Of a stretch of 61,296 nucleotides of DNA, positions 7,423-15,716 are shown piece after piece. The translations under genes were made by a program, and so were the position numbers. Each line of letters starts with the position of its first letter. The first letter of the stretch is position 1. The stretch is from positions 1-61,296 of the forward strand of contig NZ_JAYFFH010000010.1 in the NCBI RefSeq assembly GCF_036289385.1, written 5' to 3'. Under the pieces are notes generated by a model, which saw nothing but the letters and a program-made list of their open reading frames with translations, was not told the origin of the DNA and did no database searches. The DNA comes from Anaerofustis butyriciformans (GTDB lineage: Bacteria > Bacillota > Clostridia > Eubacteriales > Anaerofustaceae).

Positions 7423-9756
7423 ATGGTAACAGAGATTTTAAAAAGAGACGGAAGAACAAGCAAATACGAAAAAAGGAAAATAACAGAGGCCATTTATAAG
7501 GCTGCGGAAGCTGTTGGCGGACAAGATTATCAAATAGCCAGAGAACTTTCTGATCAAGTTGATAAAATATTAAATGAAAGATATGTTGATATTATTCCTA
7601 CTGTTGAACAAATACAAGATATAGTGGAAAAGACATTAATTGAAAGCGGACATGCCAAAACAGCTAAAAATTATATTTTATATAGAGCCGAAAGAAATAA
7701 AGTAAGAGAAATGAACACAACTCTTATGAAAATTTATGAAGATTTAACTTTCAAAAGCTCAATAGAAAATGATGTAAAAAGAGAAAATGCCAATATTAAC
7801 GGTGATACTGCAATGGGAACTATGCTTAAATATGGTTCTGAAGGTGCAAAAAACTTCTATGGTATGTTTATTTTAGATGAAAAACATGCTGCGGCTCATT
7901 CAAAAGGTGATATTCATATTCACGATTTAGATTTTTATACTTTAACTACAACTTGTTGTCAAATCGATTTAACAAAATTATTTAAAGGTGGATTTTCAAC
8001 AGGTAACGGATATATAAGAGAGCCAAAAGATATAAGAACTTATTCTGCTCTTGCTTGTATAGCTATTCAATCAAACCAAAATGATCAACATGGTGGACAA
8101 AGTATTCCAAAATTTGATTATGATTTAGCTGCAGGGGTTGAAAAAACTTATAAGAAAATATATGTAACTAATATGGGTAAAGCATTGGAACTTCTTGCAG
8201 GCATGGAAAACGGCGAAGAAGTTGCAAAAGAATTATATAAAGAAATAGAAGAAAAAAGCGGACTTTATCCACAATTAGATGATAATGAAGAGTTTATGAA
8301 GCTTGAAAGAGAAGCTTTAGATAAATTGGCTCATAAAGATATTGATACATTGATTTCATTTACAAAGAAAAGCTCTCTAAAAGAAACAGATAAAGCAACA
8401 TATCAAGCAATGGAAGCATTGGTACATAACTTAAATACAATGCATTCAAGAGCCGGTGCGCAAGTTCCTTTCAGTTCAATTAACTATGGAACAGATACTT
8501 CAAGTGAAGGTAGAATGATTATAAAAAATATTCTTCTTGCAACAAAAGCAGGACTTGGAAACGGAGAAACTCCTATATTCCCTGTTCAAATCTTTAAAGT
8601 AAAAGAAGGAATAAATTATAATCCTGGAGATCCTAACTATGATTTATTTAAACTTGCAATGGAAGTATCAAGTGAGAGATTATTCCCTAACTTCTCATTT
8701 ATAGATTCTCCATTCAATCTTCAATATTATAAAGAAGGAGATCCTGATACTGAGATTGCATATATGGGTTGTAGAACAAGGGTTATGGCTAATGTTGACA
8801 AGACAAAAGAAATCGTTACAGGAAGAGGTAACTTAAGTTTTACATCAATTAACTTACCAAGACTTGCCATTGAAGCAAAGGGAGATATTGATAAATTCTA
8901 TCAAACATTAGACGAAAAAATTGATTTATGTGTAGATCAACTTTTACATAGATTTAAAATACAATGTTCAAAGACAGTAAGAAATTCTCCTTTCTTAATG
9001 GGTGAAGGTGTATGGCTTGATTCAGAAAACCTTAAACCGGATGATACTGTAGGTGAAGTATTAAAACATGGTACATTAACAGTTGGTTTTATTGGACTTG
9101 CAGAAACACTTACAGCTTTAGTTGGTAAACATCACGGAGAAAGCGAAGAAAGTGAAAAACTTGGTCTTGAAATTGTTACACATATGAGAGAAAGACTTGA
9201 TGATGTTACAAATAAAACTCACTTGAATTTCTCTTTAATAGCAACTCCTGCGGAAGGTTTATCAGGAAGATTTGTTAAAATGGATAAGAAGAGATATGGA
9301 ATTATTCCTGGTGTAACAGATAAAGATTATTACACAAACTCATTCCATGTTCCTGTAGGATATGAAATAAGTGCATTTGAAAAAATTAAGAAAGAAGCTC
9401 CTTTCCATGCACTTACAAATGGTGGACATATTACATATGTTGAACTTGACGGAGATACAACAAAGAACCTTGAAGCATTTGAAAAAATAGTAAGATGCAT
9501 GAAAGAAATGGGACTTGGTTACGGTGCTATTAACCATCCTGTTGACAGAGACCCTGTTTGTGGATATAACGGTGTAATATATGATGAATGTCCATGTTGT
9601 CATAGAAAAGAAAATGATACTGATGTTCCTTTTGAAAGAATAAGAAGAATAACAGGTTATTTAGTAGGAACTTTAGACAGATTTAACAATGGTAAAAGAG
9701 CAGAAGAAGCAGATAGAGTAAAACATTCACTAAATTCTGAAATGGAAAGTTTATAG
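7423..9756 (+). CDS. nrdD: Anaerobic (class III) ribonucleoside-triphosphate reductase, catalytic subunit
   Basis: 777 residues. An N-terminal ATP-cone (about 1-90, beginning VTEILKRDGRTSKYEKRKI) for allosteric control precedes the ten-stranded barrel. The C-terminus holds the zinc Cys cluster (C713, C723, C725, C726) and the glycyl-radical motif RRITGYLVG with the radical Gly at 745. It reduces NTPs to dNTPs without oxygen once NrdG has made the radical. It is first in an operon nrdD - small radical-tail gene - nrdG. The last 42 residues are repeated almost exactly by the next gene. Confidence 0.98.
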   Translation: MVTEILKRDGRTSKYEKRKITEAIYKAAEAVGGQDYQIARELSDQVDKILNERYVDIIPTVEQIQDIVEKTLIESGHAKTAKNYILYRAERNKVREMNTTLMKIYEDLTFKSSIENDVKRENANINGDTAMGTMLKYGSEGAKNFYGMFILDEKHAAAHSKGDIHIHDLDFYTLTTTCCQIDLTKLFKGGFSTGNGYIREPKDIRTYSALACIAIQSNQNDQHGGQSIPKFDYDLAAGVEKTYKKIYVTNMGKALELLAGMENGEEVAKELYKEIEEKSGLYPQLDDNEEFMKLEREALDKLAHKDIDTLISFTKKSSLKETDKATYQAMEALVHNLNTMHSRAGAQVPFSSINYGTDTSSEGRMIIKNILLATKAGLGNGETPIFPVQIFKVKEGINYNPGDPNYDLFKLAMEVSSERLFPNFSFIDSPFNLQYYKEGDPDTEIAYMGCRTRVMANVDKTKEIVTGRGNLSFTSINLPRLAIEAKGDIDKFYQTLDEKIDLCVDQLLHRFKIQCSKTVRNSPFLMGEGVWLDSENLKPDDTVGEVLKHGTLTVGFIGLAETLTALVGKHHGESEESEKLGLEIVTHMRERLDDVTNKTHLNFSLIATPAEGLSGRFVKMDKKRYGIIPGVTDKDYYTNSFHVPVGYEISAFEKIKKEAPFHALTNGGHITYVELDGDTTKNLEAFEKIVRCMKEMGLGYGAINHPVDRDPVCGYNGVIYDECPCCHRKENDTDVPFERIRRITGYLVGTLDRFNNGKRAEEADRVKHSLNSEMESL

Positions 9757-10102
9757 GAGGCAAACAATGAATACAGCAAAAGAACTAACATATGAAACAA
9801 AAATAGGTGAAACAAACGTATATGTATACGGAGAAATAAAAGATTTAACAAAAGAAGAAATTAAAGCATATATTAAAGATGTTGAAAAACAAAAAAACAG
9901 CGAAGTTGTTGAACTTAATTTATATGCAGACGAAGATGGTTTTATTGGAAGAAGTGCAAAAGTAAAACCTATTCCTTTCGACAGAATAAGAAGAATAACA
10001 GGTTACCTTGTAGGAACTCTTGATAGATTTAACGATGCAAAAAGAGCAGAAGAATCAGACAGAGTAAAACATTCACTTAACTCTGAAATGGAAACTTTAT
10101 AA
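9629..10102 (+). repeat. Direct repeat of the nrdD glycyl-radical tail coding segment
   Basis: The 3' end of nrdD (about 9629-9756) and the 3' end of the next gene (about 9975-10102) encode 42-residue tails with 37 identities, including the glycyl-radical Gly. Many differences at DNA level are synonymous (for example TTT/TTC and TTA/CTT codons), so the copy is an old, selected duplication and not a recent artefact. Confidence 0.92.
9767..10102 (+). CDS. Small protein carrying an NrdD-type glycyl-radical domain (NrdD tail paralogue)
   Basis: 111 residues, RBS GGAGG, 10 bp after nrdD and overlapping nrdG by one base (TAATG). Residues about 70-111 repeat the NrdD C-terminus (37 of 42 identical) with the motif RRITGYLVG and the putative radical Gly at 79. 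Residues 1-69 do not resemble NrdD to my eye; there is no ATP-cone, no barrel and no Cys, so neither catalysis nor the zinc site is possible on its own. The layout recalls GrcA/YfiD, the autonomous glycyl-radical cofactor that repairs oxygen-cleaved pyruvate formate-lyase. The inferred role is a spare radical domain or modulator of NrdD and a second NrdG substrate. Gene reality is near certain; the role is a hypothesis. Confidence 0.9.
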   Translation: MNTAKELTYETKIGETNVYVYGEIKDLTKEEIKAYIKDVEKQKNSEVVELNLYADEDGFIGRSAKVKPIPFDRIRRITGYLVGTLDRFNDAKRAEESDRVKHSLNSEMETL

Positions 10103-10620
10103 TGGATCAAGAAAAAGAAATAAGAATTGCGGGAATAGTAAGAGAATCAATTGTGGACGGTCCCGGAATAAGATTTACGCTTTTTGTTCAAGGCTGTCCT
10201 CATAACTGTCCTGAATGTCATAATCCTCAAACTCATGATTTTAATGGAGGGCAAATTGTTTCTCATGAAAAAGTGCTAAATGCAATTGGGCAAAATCCTC
10301 TTTTAAGCGGAGTTACATTCTCCGGAGGAGAGCCTTTTATGCAGCCAGAAAGTTTATATTTTTTAGGAAAGAAAATTAAGGAAAAAGGTTTATCTTTAAT
10401 AACATATACAGGATTTAGATTTGAAGAGCTGCTTGAAATGAATAAAAAAAATCCATATATACTTAAACTTATTGAACTTAATGATTATATTATGGATGGA
10501 AAATTTGAAATTGAAAACAAGACATATAATAAAACCTTTGTTGGCAGTTCAAATCAAAGAAGAATAGATGTTAAAAAGACAATAGAAAATAATTATAATG
10601 TAATAGAAAAAGACTTCTAA
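10102..10620 (+). CDS. nrdG: Anaerobic RNR-activating radical SAM enzyme
   Basis: 172 residues. The radical SAM cluster motif CPHNCPEC (C32, C36, C39) sits in the usual N-terminal place, followed by the SGGEP SAM-binding motif. It uses SAM and a reduced [4Fe-4S] cluster to install the glycyl radical on NrdD, and possibly on the small protein before it. Its ATG shares one base with the stop of the preceding gene, so translation is coupled. The stop codon lies inside the terminator hairpin. Confidence 0.97.
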   Translation: MDQEKEIRIAGIVRESIVDGPGIRFTLFVQGCPHNCPECHNPQTHDFNGGQIVSHEKVLNAIGQNPLLSGVTFSGGEPFMQPESLYFLGKKIKEKGLSLITYTGFRFEELLEMNKKNPYILKLIELNDYIMDGKFEIENKTYNKTFVGSSNQRRIDVKKTIENNYNVIEKDF

Positions 10621-10636
10621 TGAAGTCTTTTTTATT
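10607..10636. terminator. Bidirectional terminator between nrdG and the GNAT gene
   Basis: An 11-bp perfect stem (10607-10617 with 10622-10632) with a TAAT loop, A-rich on one side and T-rich on the other. It serves both convergent genes and includes the nrdG stop codon. Confidence 0.88.
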
Positions 10637-11189
10637 TTGTGATTATCATTACTGTTTCTTCGTACCATTTACCTTCAAAGAATTCTCCTTTTTCAAGTTT
10701 TGAATGAGGAGTAAAACCTGCTTTTTTGTATGCGGCAACGGCTCTTTCGTTTACTGTTCTTGGGCATATTTCTACAAGGTCGGCATTTTTTTCGTTAAAA
10801 AGGTATGTATACAATGTTTTTAAAGATTTTGAACCAAGCCCTTTGCTATGGCCCATGTGACCTGCTATAAATATATCTATTCCATAGGCATTTTTATAAT
10901 TTTCAAGTTTATGTTCTTTGTATGCTTCCTTTTTTAAAGGGAAGAACTGTATATATCCGCTGTCTTGTCCTTTATATTCTATTATACAGCACTGCATATT
11001 TTCCTCACCATGAATTCGTGGAAGATATTTTTTCTTTAGTCCTTCAAGTGAGTTATCTTTGTCTCTACCTCCGTAAAATCTGCTTACTCTTTCGTCATCT
11101 CTCCACTTCCCAAGCATTGTAAGTTCTTCATCGGTATCTTGTAATTTTCTGATTTTTATGTCTTCGCTCTCGCAAATATATTCTTTCAT
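10632..11189 (-). CDS. GNAT acetyltransferase, AAC(6')/IucB-like
   Basis: 185 residues spanning one GNAT fold. Residues about 98-165 contain the YGIDIFI strand, a GLGSKSLK acetyl-CoA loop and the VEICPRTVNERAVAAYKKAG segment, which is characteristic of AAC(6')-type aminoglycoside acetyltransferases and the related siderophore-lysine acyltransferases. No siderophore genes are nearby. It could acetylate an amino group on a small molecule; chromosomal members often do not confer resistance. Monocistronic, convergent with nrdG. Family call is good, substrate unknown. Confidence 0.8.
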   Translation of the reverse strand: MKEYICESEDIKIRKLQDTDEELTMLGKWRDDERVSRFYGGRDKDNSLEGLKKKYLPRIHGEENMQCCIIEYKGQDSGYIQFFPLKKEAYKEHKLENYKNAYGIDIFIAGHMGHSKGLGSKSLKTLYTYLFNEKNADLVEICPRTVNERAVAAYKKAGFTPHSKLEKGEFFEGKWYEETVMIITK

Positions 11190-11316
11190 CTTCTTTCTCC
11201 TGTTTTTTTGGGATAAATTTTGTGTGTTCTCACATTTGTTCCTTTTTTACATTGTAAATACCAAACATTGTATATTGTGATAAAATAATTATAGCATATT
11301 AATTTATTTTGCTTAA

Positions 11317-11345
11317 TTGAAAAGTGAAATATATTGATATATAAT
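11317..11345 (+). promoter_or_regulatory. Promoter of the PHP gene pair
   Basis: TTGAAA (11317-11322), a 17-bp spacer and TATAAT (11340-11345), 30 bp before the chosen start of the first PHP gene. The rest of the gap (11190-11316) is AT-rich, with an ACATTGTA motif repeated at about 11250 and 11266, and no recognisable gene. Confidence 0.75.
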
Positions 11346-11374
11346 AATTTTAGAAATTTTAAATGAGGTTTGTT

Positions 11375-12280
11375 ATGGAAAAAATAGTAGATTTACATAT
11401 GCACAGTACGTATTCAGACGGAACTTTTACTCCCGCTCAAATGATAAACATGATGAATGAACTTGGTGTAGATTATGCGGCAATAACGGATCATGATAAT
11501 GTAAAGGCATATGAAGATATTAAAAATACAACATTTAAATTAGATAAACCGATAAACATCATTCCCGCAACGGAACTTGGATGTTCTTTTGAAGGGGTTA
11601 TAAGAGATGTTCTCGGATATGGCGTTGATAGAAAAGTAATAGATGAATTTGTAAGTGAAAGATATTCTCCAGAAGCAAAACTTGAAAAACAAAAAAGACT
11701 TTTAAATGAATATAAAAGAGTATTTAGAGAAAACGGTATAGTATTTGATGATGGGCTTGAAGTAAATAGAGGAAATAAAAGTGAAGCTTTTATGGTTATG
11801 TATAACAGTCTTATAAAATATCCAGAAAATATAGAGAAGTATCCTTTCATATCTAAAATTACTATGTTTTTTTGGAATTATTGTTCAAATAGCGATAGTA
11901 AGTTTTTTGTTGATGAATCAAAGGAATATCCTACGATTAGGGAAGGTATAGACCTTATACATAAAGCAGGAGGGCTTGCCTTTTTAGCTCACCCATGTAT
12001 GTATAGAATAGGAAAATTAAAAACTCTTTTACTTATAAACCATGCAATGGAATGTGGAGTTGATGGTATAGAAGTATTGCATTCTCAGCATACTTTTGAT
12101 GATAAGTTATTCCTTGCTGAAGTTGCAAGAAAGTATAAACTTTATAAAAGTGGTGGAAGTGATTTTCACGGAGGAACAAAACCTGATATAAGTATGGTTA
12201 AAGGAAAAGGCGATTTAATAGTTTCATATAATATGATTAAAGATTGGGTAGATAAAGTAGATAAAATAATATTAAAATAA
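11375..12280 (+). CDS. PHP-domain phosphoesterase, copy 1
   Basis: 301 residues from the ATG at 11375, chosen over the in-frame ATG at 11363 because GAGG (11365-11368) then lies at the right distance. Motif DLHMHSTYSDG opens the PHP fold and TDHDN, ATELG, LAHPC and GGSDFHG supply the other metal ligands. Relatives hydrolyse phosphorylated small molecules such as 3',5'-bisphosphate nucleotides. A central insertion (about 85-165) separates the metal motifs. It is paralogous to the next gene and 13 bp away; substrate unknown. Confidence 0.9.
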   Translation: MEKIVDLHMHSTYSDGTFTPAQMINMMNELGVDYAAITDHDNVKAYEDIKNTTFKLDKPINIIPATELGCSFEGVIRDVLGYGVDRKVIDEFVSERYSPEAKLEKQKRLLNEYKRVFRENGIVFDDGLEVNRGNKSEAFMVMYNSLIKYPENIEKYPFISKITMFFWNYCSNSDSKFFVDESKEYPTIREGIDLIHKAGGLAFLAHPCMYRIGKLKTLLLINHAMECGVDGIEVLHSQHTFDDKLFLAEVARKYKLYKSGGSDFHGGTKPDISMVKGKGDLIVSYNMIKDWVDKVDKIILK

Positions 12281-12293
12281 AGAAGGTGTTTTT

Positions 12294-13169
12294 ATGAATA
12301 TAGATTTGCATTTACATACTAATAATTCTGACGGTGATGACAGTACAAAAGAGATTATACAAAAAGCAAAAGATTTAGATATAAGTTTAATCTCTATTAC
12401 AGATCACGATACCGTTAATGCATATGATGATTTAAAAGACATTGATACTATGGGAATAAAAATTATTCCTGCAGTTGAGCTTTCCTGTGCTTATGAAAGT
12501 GAAATGAGGGATATACTCGGATATAATATAGATATAGAGAAAATGAGAAAAATTTTAAAAAGTCTTGAATCCAAAGAAGAGGATATTAAAAGAGAAAAAG
12601 AATTATTAACAGAGTATATTGATGTATTTAGAAAAAACGGAATTATAGTTGATGATGGTTTAAAAATAGAGGACGGAGAAAAGAATGAGGGATATAAAAG
12701 AACTATTATAAGTGCATTAGGACATGAAGAAAATATAAAAAAATATCCATCTCTTATGAATCCCTCAGCATTCTTTTGGGATAATTGTGCAAATAAAAAA
12801 AGTAGTTTTTATGTTGATGAATCAAGGTTTTTTAAAACAATAAAGCAGACAATAGATATTATTCACAAAGCAGACGGAATGGCATTTTTTGCTCATCCTT
12901 GTATTCATCATATGGAACATGATAGGGTTGAAAAAATGCTTGACTATGCAAGAAGTTTTGGGCTTGATGGGGTAGAAGTTTTACATGCAAAACATTCTAT
13001 AAAAGACAGAGAATTTTTAATCGATTATGCAAATAAACATAATATTTATAAAAGTGGAGGAAGTGACTATCATGGCTCACCTAAACCTGACATAAAGATT
13101 CTTACAGGCAGGGGAGATTTGAATGTGAGTTATGATTTAATTGAAGATTGGGTAAGTAAGATAATTTAA
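12294..13169 (+). CDS. PHP-domain phosphoesterase, copy 2
   Basis: 291 residues, RBS GAAGGTG. DLHLHTNNSDG, TDHDT, PAVELS, FAHPC and GGSDYHG match copy 1 position by position, including the shared middle insertion with a DVFRKNGI or RVFRENGI segment and an FFWDN or FFWNY segment. A tandem duplication with strong divergence is evident. All metal ligands remain, so both should be active, perhaps on different phosphoesters. Co-transcribed with copy 1 and ended by a hairpin. Confidence 0.9.
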   Translation: MNIDLHLHTNNSDGDDSTKEIIQKAKDLDISLISITDHDTVNAYDDLKDIDTMGIKIIPAVELSCAYESEMRDILGYNIDIEKMRKILKSLESKEEDIKREKELLTEYIDVFRKNGIIVDDGLKIEDGEKNEGYKRTIISALGHEENIKKYPSLMNPSAFFWDNCANKKSSFYVDESRFFKTIKQTIDIIHKADGMAFFAHPCIHHMEHDRVEKMLDYARSFGLDGVEVLHAKHSIKDREFLIDYANKHNIYKSGGSDYHGSPKPDIKILTGRGDLNVSYDLIEDWVSKII

Positions 13170-13194
13170 AACGGCATTTTGCCGTTTTTTTTTT
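13168..13194 (+). terminator. Terminator after the PHP pair
   Basis: An 8-bp stem AAAACGGC with GCCGTTTT (13168-13175 with 13181-13188), a 5-nt loop and a long T run. It overlaps the stop codon. Confidence 0.9.
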
Positions 13195-13309
13195 ATTTAA
13201 AAATAATGTTTATAAATTGTTAAGGTTTTATAAAAGGAATTTGTAATTATTTAATGATATTTTATATAAAAAATTACAAAGTATTACGTATTTTTATGGA
13301 GGAATAATC

Positions 13310-14818
13310 ATGCAAAAATTCATCAAAGATATTTTAATGGAGTTATCACGGAAAGGAATTCTTGTAAGTTATAAAAATTTGAATATAAAGGAGGCAATTC
13401 ATGGTATAAGTTATAATTCTACAATGGACTGTGAAAATAAGATTTTTGTATGCAAGGGATTTAATTTTAATAGGTTATATCTAAAGGATGCGATAAAAAA
13501 GGGCGCTGTTATATATGTGAGTGAAAAAGTGCATTTTGAAGATTTTCCTTACATAATAGTTTCTGATGAAAGAAAGGCTCTTGCTGTTTTGTCTAAAATA
13601 TTTTATGGTAAAGAAGTTGAAAAATTAAAAAAGATTGGTGTTACCGGAACAAAAGGGAAAAGTACTACTTCCTTTTTTATAAAAAACGTTTTGGATACGT
13701 ATTTGCTGGGTAAAAGTGATATTCCTTGTGGTATCATATCATCTATTAAAACTTTTGATGGTAGCATTACAAGAGATGCCGTTTTAACAACTCCCGAATC
13801 TTTGGAAGTATATAAGACTTTAAGTAATGCTTCCAGTTTAGGTATGGAATATTTTGTTTGTGAAGTTTCTTCCATTGCTTATAAATATAACAGAGTTTAT
13901 GGTATTAATTTTGATGTAGGAGTATTTTTGAATATAGGTTATGATCATATTTCAGATATTGAGCATAAAAACTTCGATGACTATTTTTCATCAAAATTAA
14001 AATTAATAGAAAATAGTGAATATATAGTTATAAATGAAGAATTGATGTCTTTTGATAAGGTTCAAAATGCATTAAAAAATAAGGATAAAAATAAGATTAT
14101 AACTTATGGCAAAAGCAGTAAGGCTGATTATCAGATAATATCTTCAAATTCAAATAATATGGGTAATGCCTTTAAAGTGAAATATGGCGGAAAGATATAT
14201 GATTACAGTATTAAATTAAAAGGCGGATATAACATAGAAAACGCAGTAGCATGTATTGCCGTATGTGATACTTTGGGAATTGAATATAAGTATATATATA
14301 AAGGAATATTGAATGTAAAAGTAAAAGGGAGAGGGGAAATATATAAAACAAAAGATGGTAAAAAAATTATAGTTGTAGATTATGCTCATAACGGACTTAG
14401 CCTTAGTAAGTATTTTGAGTTTATACACGAAGAATATCCGGGAAGAAAACATATTTGCGTAATAGGTTCTACGGGGGATAAAGCAATAAATAGGAGAAAA
14501 GATATTGGGCAAATTTGTGAAATGAATTGTGATGAACTTATTTTGACTACTGATGATTCTTCTAATGAAGACTTTAATGATATCTGCTTGGATATTCTAA
14601 AATATGTAGAAGATAAATCAAAGGTTAAGATAATAGAAGACAGAACAATGGCTATTGAAGAGGCTATTAAAGATAGTCTTGACGATAATGTCGTTATATC
14701 AATTCTTGGTAAGGGAGCTGAAAATAGACAAAAGATAAAAGGAGAGGAGGTATTTTATATTTCAGATAGTATCAACGCAAAAAAATTTGTGGATAAATAT
14801 AATGAAGACATATCATAA
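13310..14818 (+). CDS. MurE-like UDP-MurNAc-peptide ligase
   Basis: 502 residues, RBS GGAGG. It has the Mur ligase three-domain order: an N-terminal UDP-binding domain (about 25-105), an ATP-binding domain with GTKGKSTT (about 111-118), TTPES and the EVSS..Y.YNRVYG region, and a C-terminal domain with VDYAHNGLSL. The segment that in MurE chooses the third amino acid (DNPR for diaminopimelate) reads TTDDSSNEDF here, so diaminopimelate is not indicated; Lys or Orn, or another role, is possible. The family call is firm. Whether this is the essential MurE or a paralogue cannot be decided here. Confidence 0.83.
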   Translation: MQKFIKDILMELSRKGILVSYKNLNIKEAIHGISYNSTMDCENKIFVCKGFNFNRLYLKDAIKKGAVIYVSEKVHFEDFPYIIVSDERKALAVLSKIFYGKEVEKLKKIGVTGTKGKSTTSFFIKNVLDTYLLGKSDIPCGIISSIKTFDGSITRDAVLTTPESLEVYKTLSNASSLGMEYFVCEVSSIAYKYNRVYGINFDVGVFLNIGYDHISDIEHKNFDDYFSSKLKLIENSEYIVINEELMSFDKVQNALKNKDKNKIITYGKSSKADYQIISSNSNNMGNAFKVKYGGKIYDYSIKLKGGYNIENAVACIAVCDTLGIEYKYIYKGILNVKVKGRGEIYKTKDGKKIIVVDYAHNGLSLSKYFEFIHEEYPGRKHICVIGSTGDKAINRRKDIGQICEMNCDELILTTDDSSNEDFNDICLDILKYVEDKSKVKIIEDRTMAIEEAIKDSLDDNVVISILGKGAENRQKIKGEEVFYISDSINAKKFVDKYNEDIS

Positions 14819-14833
14819 AAAGGAAATGTAATT

Positions 14834-15214
14834 ATGAAAAAATATTTATTGATATGTTTAATTTGTTCTTTGCTTTTCGTAGGTTGTTCAAAGACGGCTT
14901 CGCCAATAAGTCTTCCAAAAGCAGGTGATATAGATAATGTTAATGTATCGTTTGAAGGAAAGAAAATATATCATAGTGATAAATCATGGATAAATGATGT
15001 TGTTTCTAAAATGGGAGATGCTAAACCAACGCGTAAAGAAAGTGTTCAAGATGTACCTAAGGTTGATAATTATATTAAAGTAGATTTTAAAGTGAAAAAA
15101 GAAAATTTTACAGTATTTGCTTATGAAGAAAAGGGAAAATATTATATTGAGCGCCCTTATCAAGGAATTTATGAAATAGATGATAATTTGTATCAAAAAT
15201 TACAACAAAAATAG
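14834..15214 (+). CDS. Small lipoprotein of unknown function
   Basis: 126 residues. A signal peptide with lipobox LFVGC (Cys about 19) indicates lipid attachment on the outer membrane face. The mature part (about 107 residues) resembles no family I recognise; it has a VDNYIKVDFKVKKENFTVF strand pattern and a C-terminal GIYEIDDNLYQKL. It begins 15 bp after the MurE-like gene and is probably co-transcribed with it, hinting at a wall-related job. Confidence 0.85.
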   Translation: MKKYLLICLICSLLFVGCSKTASPISLPKAGDIDNVNVSFEGKKIYHSDKSWINDVVSKMGDAKPTRKESVQDVPKVDNYIKVDFKVKKENFTVFAYEEKGKYYIERPYQGIYEIDDNLYQKLQQK

Positions 15215-15230
15215 GTGTAATATAAAAGTA

Positions 15231-15261
15231 AAAAAGCGGTATATATCCGCTTTTATTTTTT
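15231..15261. terminator. Bidirectional hairpin terminator, left copy of a cassette-bounding repeat
   Basis: An 8-bp stem (15232-15239 with 15247-15254) with a TATATAT loop, T-rich on the right. The 31-bp segment recurs at 19479-19509 with one difference. Its right half encodes the final Lys codons and stop of the XRE gene on the minus strand. Confidence 0.85.
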
Positions 15262-15585
15262 ATGTTCATATAATAGTCCTTCCATATATCCACGAACTTT
15301 TATTTTTTCTTCGTAAGTTAGTTTAGAATATATATTTAAAAATATTGATTCTTCAATTTCGTTATTTGTATATGCATAATATGAGGGTATGTCAAATTTA
15401 GATAAGCCTAGTAAATAGTCTGTAGATGTATTTAAAGCCTTTGCAATCTTTATAAGTGTTTTTATACTTGGAAATGCTTTTCCATTTTCGTATGCTGATA
15501 TTGTTTCCTGACTTATTTCTATTTTTGTAGAAAGTTCTATTTGGCTCATATTTCTTTTTTGCCTAATTTCTTTAATTTTTAACAT
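15253..15585 (-). CDS. XRE-family transcriptional repressor of the zinc-ribbon cassette
   Basis: 110 residues from the ATG at 15585, preferred to an upstream in-frame TTG because GGGAG lies just before it. Residues about 2-60 form a classical helix-turn-helix (IKEIRQKRNMSQIELSTKIE, then ISQETISAYENGKAFPS); the rest is a short acidic C-terminal domain. It is transcribed away from the zinc-ribbon operon, with an AT-rich palindrome in the shared promoter region, so autoregulation plus repression of the operon is the simple reading. The inducing signal is unknown; no peptidase or ligand domain is evident. Confidence 0.9.
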   Translation of the reverse strand: MLKIKEIRQKRNMSQIELSTKIEISQETISAYENGKAFPSIKTLIKIAKALNTSTDYLLGLSKFDIPSYYAYTNNEIEESIFLNIYSKLTYEEKIKVRGYMEGLLYEHKK

Positions 15586-15640
15586 CTTTTCTCCCAAATA
15601 ATATATAATATATATTTTTTATAGATGATATCAATATTTC

Positions 15641-15669
15641 TTGACTATTATAGATATAATATCTATAAT
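15641..15669 (+). promoter_or_regulatory. Promoter of the zinc-ribbon operon
   Basis: TTGACT (15641-15646), a 17-bp spacer and TATAAT (15664-15669), 48 bp before the first ATG. Very close to consensus, so a repressor is likely needed to keep it off. Confidence 0.88.
15648..15668. promoter_or_regulatory. Palindromic operator inside the zinc-ribbon promoter
   Basis: Perfect 9-bp arms TTATAGATA (15648-15656) and TATCTATAA (15660-15668) around a 3-bp centre fill the -35/-10 spacer and cover most of the -10. A partial half-site (ATAGAT) lies at about 15621. Probable binding site of the divergent XRE protein. Confidence 0.75.
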
Positions 15670-15716
15670 TTATATAAATAATATATATATCAATATAAGA
15701 TAGGGGAATTGTAAAT

